A DNA stretch of 33,408 nt, from the NCBI GenBank assembly GCA_021847645.1, contig JAJZQG010000081.1, forward strand, positions 1-33,408, given 5' to 3'. This DNA is from Myxococcales bacterium (GTDB lineage: Bacteria > Myxococcota_A > Polyangia > Polyangiales > Polyangiaceae). A program made the position numbers and the translations under genes. This document shows, one piece after another, positions 26,401-31,945 of the stretch (positions are counted from its first letter, which is position 1; each line of letters opens with the position of its first letter). The notes beneath the pieces were generated by a model that saw nothing but the letters and a program-made list of their open reading frames with translations, made no database searches and was not told where the DNA came from.

Positions 26401-28219
26401 GGGCCGTCTGTCCTCGGTCACCTACCCGGACGGCGAGGTGGTGAGCAACACCTACGACGACTCGGGTCGTCTGTCGTCGGTGCCGGGCTACGTGAATAGC
26501 ATTGCCTACGACGCGGCGGGCTCGATCACCTCGATGCAGTTCGCCAACGGCACCACGACCAGCTACGGCTACGACGCGAATCGCCGGTGGCTCAATAGCG
26601 CGCAGGTGACGGCTGGCGCCACGACTCTGTATCAGGCCAGCTATGCGTATGACGCCGCGGCGCGCGTGAGCTCGACCAGCTCGAGCACCGACCCGCTGAT
26701 GAATCTGACGTACGCCTATGACGGGCTGAGCCGCCTGACGGCCGTGGGCGGCGCGCAGAGCGAGTCGATCGCCTACGATGCGTCGGGCAACATCGTGAGC
26801 GCGGCGGGCGGGGCCTATGCCTACAACGACCCGGCGCACGCGCACGCGGCCACGGCGATCGGTGCCAACACCTACAGCTACGACGCCAACGGCAACACGA
26901 CCTCGGGCGGTGGCCGCACGCTCAGCTGGGACTACGACAACCGTCTGAGCTCGGTGGCCAGCGGCACGAGCCTGACCAGCTACCAGTACGACGCCGGCGG
27001 CCAGCGCATCAGCAAGACGGCCAACGGCACCACGACCTTGTACTTCGGCAAGCTGGCGGACACGGTCGGCGGCACGCTCGAGAAGTACTACTACGCGGGA
27101 GAGGTGCTGGTCGCCAAGCAGTCGGCCGGCATCAAGAGCTGGTATCACGCCGACCACCTGGGCTCGGTGCGGCTGATGACCAACGCCTCGGGCCTGAAGC
27201 TCAACGGCTACGACTACGATGCGTGGGGCACGAAGGTCGCGCAGAGCGAGACGGTATCGAACGAGCTGGGCTTCGGCGGCCACCACCAGGATGCCGACAG
27301 CGGCCTGGTGTACATGAATGCCCGCTACTACGACGCGAGCACGCACCGGTTCCTGTCGGCCGACACGATGGTGCCCGAGCAGCACAACCCGCAGGCGCTC
27401 AACCGCTACGCCTTCGCCTTCAACAACCCGATCAGCAACATCGACCCCACGGGCCATGCGCCGGTGGTCGCCGCGCTGGTGGTGGCGTGCGTGGCATCCA
27501 CCACGGCCGGGATCGTGGTCAGCACCTTGGCCTGGGTGGCGTTTGCCATCACGACCGTGGGCTATATCACGCACAACGAGACGCTGATGACGATCGGCTC
27601 GGTGATCGACGGAGCGATCACCGGCGGCTGGGTGGGCGGGATCGTGGCGGCCGCGACCTCACCGCTCAGTCCGCTGGACCCCAAGCTCAAGCAGACGATC
27701 GGCTGGGCGTATGCGGCATACGGGCTGTACCAGAACTGGTCCAACGCCCAAGATGCCGCCGCGCAGAAGGCCAATACCCCGGGAACAGCGACCGCGGCGG
27801 ACGCGGGCAAGGCCGACGCCACGATCCCGCCGAAGTTCGACCCGACCAAGCTCGACCACAACAAGGGCTTCTTCGAGAACGTCAAGACGATCTTCGAGCA
27901 CAACGCCAGCAAGGTGCAGGCGGTGGGCATCGAGGGCCAGGCGGGCCTGGCCGGAGAGAACGGGCTGGCGATGAGCGCGCTGTCGGTGGACTCGAGCTTC
28001 CACATGTACGGCATCCTGCACGACACGCTCATCGACACGGTCAGCTACCTGACCGGAGCCAACATGGGCGCGGGCGTGGGCCTGTGGGTCAACGTGGCCT
28101 CCAACGTGGTGCTGGTGGGCGCCGGCCTGCGTCAGGGCTGGTTCTTCAAGCCCGACTTCATGGACTCGTCCATGCGCAGCGCCCAGTACGCTCACAACAA
28201 CCTGGTCTTCGCTCAGTAG
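22547..28219 (+). CDS. Sec-exported SpvB/TcdB/Rhs-type giant protein, first paralog
   Basis: A 1890-residue protein. Order of parts: signal peptide (1-23, ending R-P-A-A-A); SpvB-like domain (about 30-300; G-S-F-G-T-S-V-P-I-A-V-P, G-L-A-G-V-G-W-S-L-S-G); a tandem Ca-binding repeat array (about 305-661); a TcdB-middle-like segment (I-S-N-G-L-G-S-T-T-T-I-A-Y); many Rhs/YD repeats (about 890-1560; Y-D-A-A-G-R-R-T-A type); and the Rhs core end R-Y-Y-D-A-x5-F-L-S-A-D ... N-P-I-S-N-I-D-P-T-G (near 1637). The C-terminal 250 residues are variable, with two or more hydrophobic stretches. This resembles fused B and C components of Tc toxins, which form a cocoon around a C-terminal cargo. The start at 22547 has CGGAGG upstream; an in-frame ATG at 22520 is also conserved. 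No immunity gene follows: the next gene is convergent, 49 bases away. Confidence 0.9.
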   Translation: MKRLALLLLCVAAIATGVRPAAADSTDASKVDPFYGSFGTSVPIAVPEFHGIEPNLSLVYSSTSGNGLAGVGWSLSGFSTIERASPGKGAPAYNASDIFLIDGQAMVPCTAGSTSPSCLTGGTHSTEIENYQRIAFDAAANTWTVTAKDGTKTTYSPVYVVGRGTFRWGVSSVADAKGNAVSYGWWCDPGADCYPKTVSYNGTVVTLYREARPDPITFANGAALGRTNYRVKTIDVGTSGSRVRAYKLVYTTSAGTSRSLLSGVQQFGKDATLDSSGTVTAGTALPAMQNGYGAEATRLGASTAWLAGGGNGQDLPRYFFKDFNGDGKTDMAFVGGDTNLFVALSTGASFAPFAWWGYGGNGADLGRYRFIDVNGDGKTDVLFIGGEPTPSTNYSVALSTGTGFTSFRPWLTGGGNGQDLPRYFFADFNGDGKTDMAFVGGDTNLFVSLSTGSSFAPFAWWGYGGNGADLGRYRFIDVNGDGKTDVFFIGGEPQPNTTYSVALSTGTGFSSFSPWLSGGGNGQDLPRYFFGDFNGDGKTDMAFVGGDTNLFVSLSTGSSYSPFAWWGYGGNGADLGRYRFIDVNGDGKTDVFFIGGEPQPNTNHSVALSTGTNFASFSVWQTGGGNGQDLPRYFFEDFNGDGKTDMAFVGGEPQPNTNHWVSLAGGTANRLETISNGLGSTTTIAYTPSSAWSNTYLPAGMILQTASSTTTTDGRGASSTTNYSYQGGLWSDSERRFLGFRKVTAVIDAAGDYTETYYHQGVGCISKPDATYFRDAAGNIYSYSSYGYSENATAPFTSLLTSRWDFECNQTSSCRRSLTQLGYDTYANPVAVYEYGDYDVAGDERTTIRGFQANTSSYLVLLPAYENVYAGIGTSGPLARQTLFRYDGAASYTTPPTQGLLTAKDRWISQTGGYATATFTHDAWGNRTSETDEDGHTTTHAFDPTYHVFETQRCNALNQCTSYGWDMVLGVKSSEADANGTTSISHDPIGRATQIVSPSGTTVSFSYVSWGDATQAHVRRTVADGSTDGLWTDEYQDGLGRTWRIVKKGGLTKDLLYSDSSQRVWKESLWYGPGDTARYEVRAYDGAGRLRTITHPDGTQAQHLYGNGTETQLDELGNEHVFWKDGLGNVTQIREKNGSDYYYTTKQYDVLGNLTRVIDAKGSVSTYTFDSLSRRTAVSDPDMGTSRYGYSAAGLLTSVTDAAQRTIGFQYDAAGRRTAKLYPDGSEVTWSYDEAGHGASSGRLTSVADMNYTQSFSYGADGQVSSETRCMQGTCETIGRSYDAVGRLSSVTYPDGEVVSNTYDDSGRLSSVPGYVNSIAYDAAGSITSMQFANGTTTSYGYDANRRWLNSAQVTAGATTLYQASYAYDAAARVSSTSSSTDPLMNLTYAYDGLSRLTAVGGAQSESIAYDASGNIVSAAGGAYAYNDPAHAHAATAIGANTYSYDANGNTTSGGGRTLSWDYDNRLSSVASGTSLTSYQYDAGGQRISKTANGTTTLYFGKLADTVGGTLEKYYYAGEVLVAKQSAGIKSWYHADHLGSVRLMTNASGLKLNGYDYDAWGTKVAQSETVSNELGFGGHHQDADSGLVYMNARYYDASTHRFLSADTMVPEQHNPQALNRYAFAFNNPISNIDPTGHAPVVAALVVACVASTTAGIVVSTLAWVAFAITTVGYITHNETLMTIGSVIDGAITGGWVGGIVAAATSPLSPLDPKLKQTIGWAYAAYGLYQNWSNAQDAAAQKANTPGTATAADAGKADATIPPKFDPTKLDHNKGFFENVKTIFEHNASKVQAVGIEGQAGLAGENGLAMSALSVDSSFHMYGILHDTLIDTVSYLTGANMGAGVGLWVNVASNVVLVGAGLRQGWFFKPDFMDSSMRSAQYAHNNLVFAQ
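23461..24535 (+). repeat. 315-bp tandem repeats (105-residue unit), three plus a partial
   Basis: Matching G-Q-D-L-P-R-Y-F-F segments recur with exact 315-bp spacing (GACCT at 23486, 23801, 24116, 24431). Each unit holds two FG-GAP/VCBS-like half repeats with calcium-binding loops D-F-N-G-D-G-K-T-D and D-V-N-G-D-G-K-T-D, giving seven loops in total. The fourth unit is cut short: its first half runs straight into the end of a second half (G-G-E-P-Q-P-N-T-N-H). Confidence 0.92.
24566..24657 (+). repeat. 92-bp near-identical segment shared with second paralog
   Basis: Directly after the repeat array, this segment matches 33314-33405 with a single mismatch. It encodes I-S-N-G-L-G-S-T-T-T-I-A-Y and the following residues of the TcdB-middle-like domain. 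It marks the point where the two paralogs become alike again; the window ends three bases after the second copy, so the full length of the shared part is not visible. Confidence 0.9.
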
Positions 28220-28268
28220 ATGTCGGCAAGAGGCAATTCTCACCCGCCGCTTTACGTAGGTGAAGGCC

Positions 28269-30746
28269 TCAGTGCGTCTCGGGCCAGCTGCGCCTGGAAA
28301 CGACTTCGACGTCGGTGTCCTGCTCCTGGAGCAGCGCCAGGTCCCAGCGGGCGAGCGCAACGCTGATGCCGAACCTTTCGGCGTAGGTGTGCGGGTCGGG
28401 AAGCGGACTACCAGCCAGGGCTGCCCGCCGTGCTACGCGCTCATGCTGAGCGGCCGCCGCGCGGGCTGCTCGCACGACAGCAACGGTTGCCCCGCTGAGT
28501 CGGTAATTGCCGTCGGTCTGGACGATGACCTGGCGGCCCGCCACGAGACTGGCGAGGCCTCGGCGAAGGCGGTTGATCGCGCCGTACAGCGTATTTCGGT
28601 GCCGCAGGGCGTGGTATTCTTGTCCCCACACCTGTCGGTACAAGAGTTCAGCAGGCAGCCCGTTGTCACCTGCATCGACCAGAGAATCGAGCAGCTTGCT
28701 GAGCAGCGGCTGCGCCGAGAGATCCCACGTACGTCCGCTGCCGGTGACCGAGCCCATCTCCAGGTCGAGTTGAAGGTCTGCGCCAGGGTCGATGCTGGAG
28801 TCCGCGAGACAGGTGCGGTCCCCCACCGTGATGAGGAAGTGCACGGGACGAACCAGGCCCAGCCGTTCGACCAGAGGGCCGAACGGCGAGACGCGAGCCG
28901 TCCATGGGCCCGCAACGAAGCCCGCGCGCGCGCATGCCTGCACCATGGCGCGACCGATCAGGCTGGGATGGGCGATGCGGGTCGCGGAGGCCAACGATCG
29001 AACGTACTCGTCGATGTCGCCGCGCCGGTCCGCTATCGAGGCCCGGATGAGAGAGTCGGCAACGAGCAACGGGGAGAGCGCGAGCCGCGTCGCAAGCTCG
29101 CGCGCCACGTCCAGCGCGCGCGTTGCATCGTCGTAGCGCCCCAACCTCGCGTACGCCTCCCCGAGCGAGCTGAACGCGCGAGCCTCGTCGGCCCGCGCGC
29201 CGACGGCATGGTACCAGTCGCATGCCACCGTCGCGTCACGCACGGCATCGTCCAAGGCACCTGCTCGCAGCGCGCGCTCGGCCGCGCGCAAGTGCACGTA
29301 GCCGCGCAGCGACGGGTGCATCGACGCGGTGGACGGCAGCGGCGCGTCGGCCAGGACCCACGCCTCGACCCGGACGTAGGGGTTCTTGGGCGCTAGCTCG
29401 AGGGCTCGAAGGGCCCTGCGCCTGGCTTCCGCGGGATCGCCTCGGCTCTGCGCCAGCAAGGCGAACTCCAACTCGCACATCGGTTCGAGCACGGCCAGGC
29501 CGCCGTCCTTGGCAGCACCCGCCAGCTCGCGGATGAGGGCCTCGGCGCGGTCGAGCTGACCCAGATCCATGGCTGCACGCGCCATGTACCGTTGGACGAT
29601 CGCGAGCAGGAACCGATCCGCGCGCCGGTCGAGCCGCTCCGCGCACTCACGAGCGGCGGACAAGCAACCTTGCAGATCGCCTTGTCGACCCACGAGCGCT
29701 GCGCGTACCAGCGAAGGAATCGGCGCCTGGTCCGACAGCCGGAAACGGCGCTCCGCCGCTGCCATCGCGGCTGCCGCGTCGATGTCGTCCAGCCGCAGCC
29801 TCGAGAGGAAATCGATCAACCACAGGAGAGGTTCGAGCGGGGCGGTGTCCGGATGCCGGTAGGCACTGCGCGCCCGGCGCGCCGAAGCACGAGCCAACCC
29901 GTAGCGCTCCTCGAGTACGTAGGACAAGGACAGCGCCGCCCAACGTCGTCCCTCGAGCTCCGGGTCGTCCCGCGTCTCGCGCGCCAACGCCACGAGTATG
30001 CGTCGTGCTTCGTGCAGGCGCCCCGCAAGCATCGACAAGCCGGCCATCATCAGCCTCATGCTCACCAGCCCACCCCGCGTGGTGAAGGACGCCAGCTTCA
30101 GATCTTCCACGGCGAATCGCGGCTGACCGGCGCGCGCATGAGCCTCTGCGCGCAACAGGCTGAACTCGTCGGTGGTGAGCTCGTCGCGCAAGAATTCGAC
30201 TTCCGCCAGGGCATGACGCGCTCTGTCGACCTCGCCCCGCCTCAGCTGCTCGCGAGCCAGCAGCAGGAGCGCCCGGGGACCGACGGAGGGATCGCCCGCA
30301 GCCATTGCCCGCAAGGTCGCTTCCAGTTGGCCCAGATCCACGGCCAGCTTCGCGGCTCTGCTGCGCTCGAGCATGTCCAGCGCGGCGCCGGCGTTGCCGC
30401 TTCGTGCCAGCGTACGACATCGAACAAGCAGCACCGCCGGGTCCTGCGGCCAGCCAGCGTGAGTCTTCTCCACAACGGCCGACAGGGCCGTCCACAACTC
30501 GTCTCCGGCTTCCGCGACGGAGGCCGCCATGGCCGCGCTCACCTCGGATGCCAGCCGAACCCGCCCGCCTTCGCGCCGGACGACGCCCTCGCGTTCGAGC
30601 ATCTGGAGCGAGCGGGCGGCGCCCAAGCCGGCCGCGGCGATCAGCTCACCCTCGTGCAGCGCGGCGCTCGCCACGGCCAGCAGATCGACGATTCGGCGCG
30701 CAGTTGGCTCACCGAGGCCGTCGATCATCTTCGCAACATCTGCCAT
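28269..30746 (-). CDS. TPR-rich regulator with C-terminal OmpR-type winged helix
   Basis: About 825 residues, cytosolic. The N-terminus (about 1-75) looks like a small winged-helix module of the kind found in MalT/STAND regulators (L-H-E-G-E-L-I-A-A-A-G-L, L-E-R-E-G-V-V-R-R), but there is no P-loop ATPase. The middle 550 residues are TPR-like Ala/Arg/Leu-rich helical pairs. Residues about 655-750 form an OmpR/PhoB-type DNA-binding domain: L-Q-L-D-L-E-M-G-S-V, W-D-L-S-A-Q-P-L-L, L-L-Y-R-Q-V-W-G-Q-E-Y, I-N-R-L-R-R-G-L and G-N-Y-R-L-S-G. A 75-residue tail follows. The ATG at 30746 is chosen from domain content; ribosome-binding sites are weak, and a GTG at 30767 or TTG at 30797 are alternatives. 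It lies between the two rhs-type genes, divergent from the second, so control of one or both is plausible but inferred. Confidence 0.75.
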   Translation of the reverse strand: MADVAKMIDGLGEPTARRIVDLLAVASAALHEGELIAAAGLGAARSLQMLEREGVVRREGGRVRLASEVSAAMAASVAEAGDELWTALSAVVEKTHAGWPQDPAVLLVRCRTLARSGNAGAALDMLERSRAAKLAVDLGQLEATLRAMAAGDPSVGPRALLLLAREQLRRGEVDRARHALAEVEFLRDELTTDEFSLLRAEAHARAGQPRFAVEDLKLASFTTRGGLVSMRLMMAGLSMLAGRLHEARRILVALARETRDDPELEGRRWAALSLSYVLEERYGLARASARRARSAYRHPDTAPLEPLLWLIDFLSRLRLDDIDAAAAMAAAERRFRLSDQAPIPSLVRAALVGRQGDLQGCLSAARECAERLDRRADRFLLAIVQRYMARAAMDLGQLDRAEALIRELAGAAKDGGLAVLEPMCELEFALLAQSRGDPAEARRRALRALELAPKNPYVRVEAWVLADAPLPSTASMHPSLRGYVHLRAAERALRAGALDDAVRDATVACDWYHAVGARADEARAFSSLGEAYARLGRYDDATRALDVARELATRLALSPLLVADSLIRASIADRRGDIDEYVRSLASATRIAHPSLIGRAMVQACARAGFVAGPWTARVSPFGPLVERLGLVRPVHFLITVGDRTCLADSSIDPGADLQLDLEMGSVTGSGRTWDLSAQPLLSKLLDSLVDAGDNGLPAELLYRQVWGQEYHALRHRNTLYGAINRLRRGLASLVAGRQVIVQTDGNYRLSGATVAVVRAARAAAAQHERVARRAALAGSPLPDPHTYAERFGISVALARWDLALLQEQDTDVEVVSRRSWPETH

Positions 30747-31072
30747 CTCGATGCAACCAGAGCTCACACGCCTCCCGTCGATTCGAGAGGGCAACAACCT
30801 CCGATTCGATTGCGCGACCGACCTTGTCAGCCGCGTTCAACGCGCCGCGCCCAAGCCCGGATCTGCGCCGGTCAGTGCAACGGACAAATACGCACCAAGC
30901 CACACCGCCACACGGAAGTCAAGGCGTGGAACCCCACCGATGAAAACCGCGGGCATCCCGGGCCAAGGGCGCGCGACGCCGCAGCTCGAGATCGCATGAC
31001 GAAGGTAACTTCCCTTGTGGAAGCCTGCGCGTATTCTGCGTGACCATGACGACCTGTGTCGACGGAGGCATC
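30747..31072. other. Divergent intergenic region between regulator and second rhs-type gene
   Basis: This 326-bp gap contains no convincing gene. The right-hand 84 bases (30989-31072) are the shared upstream block of the rhs-type genes, with its hairpin and TATTCT. The left part has an 8-bp direct repeat CGATTCGA at 30779-30786 and 30802-30809, 23 bp apart, close to the possible starts of the regulator gene. I see no clear sigma70 promoter in the middle. Confidence 0.5.
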
Positions 31073-31945
31073 ATGAAACGGCTGGCCCTCTTGTTGTTGT
31101 GCGTGGCTGCGATCGCGACGGGCGTCCGGCCGGCGGCGGCCGACTCCACGGACGCTTCCAAGGTCGATCCGTTCTACGGGTCGTTCGGCACCTCGGTGCC
31201 GATCGCGGTGCCAGAGTTTCATGGCATCGAACCGAACCTGTCGCTCATCTACTCGTCGACCTCGGGCAACGGGCTTGCCGGCGTGGGCTGGAACCTGTCG
31301 GGCTTCTCCACGATTGAGCGCGCATCGCCAGGCAAAGGAGCGCCCGCCTACAACGCCAGCGACATCGTCATGATCGACGGGCAGGCAATGGTGCCGTGCA
31401 CCGCCGGCTCGACCAGTCCGAGTTGCCTGACGGGCGGCACGCACTCGACCGAGATCGAGAACTACCAGCGCATCGCCTTCGACGCGGGTGCCAACAGATG
31501 GGCGGTCACGGCCAAGGACGGCACGAAGACGACGTACGCGCCGGTCTACGAAGTGTCGGCAGGTACCTTCCGCTGGGGCGTGTCCAGCGTCGCGGACACC
31601 AAGGGCAACACGGTCAGCTACGGCTGGTGGTGCGACGGCAACCCAACGCTCGACTGCTATCCCAACACGGTCAGCTACAACGGCACAATCGTCACGCTCT
31701 ACCGCGAGGCGCGACCCGATCCGATCACGTTCGCCAACGGCAGCTCGATTGGGAAAACAAGCTTCCGCATCAAGACGATTGATGTCGTCGTGGCCAACAG
31801 CCGCGTGCGAACCTACAACCTGACCTACACGACCAGCGCCAGCACGTCACGCTCGCGGCTCAGCAGTGTGCAGCAACTCGGTGACGACACGACCCTCGAC
31901 GCGAGCGGTGCCGTGACCGGCGGCTCATCCCTTCCGGCCATGACG
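30989..31945 (+). repeat. Long direct repeat, copy B
   Basis: Second copy of the block at 22463-23415, in the same orientation. It holds the almost identical upstream DNA including the CTTCC/GGAAG hairpin, the GACGGAGG ribosome-binding site, the signal peptide and the SpvB-like coding region. Differences are mostly single-base or a few codons until the repeat arrays begin, where similarity stops. Confidence 0.85.

Noticed and set aside
23321..27574. A very long open frame (1417 codons) on the minus strand opposite the first rhs-type gene
   Set aside because: It is the mirror of a GC-rich repetitive gene; its composition is Arg/Val/Ala-rich without domains, while the plus strand has clear SpvB, YD-repeat and Rhs core motifs.
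28260..31043. Plus-strand frames opposite the TPR regulator
   Set aside because: The minus strand encodes a complete winged helix with the expected pattern; the plus frames are antisense shadows and one simply ends in the shared leader block.
22463..31072. The flanking direct repeats considered as ends of a mobile element
   Set aside because: There is no transposase or integrase, no terminal inverted repeat and no target duplication; the repeats are explained by duplication of a gene with its promoter region.
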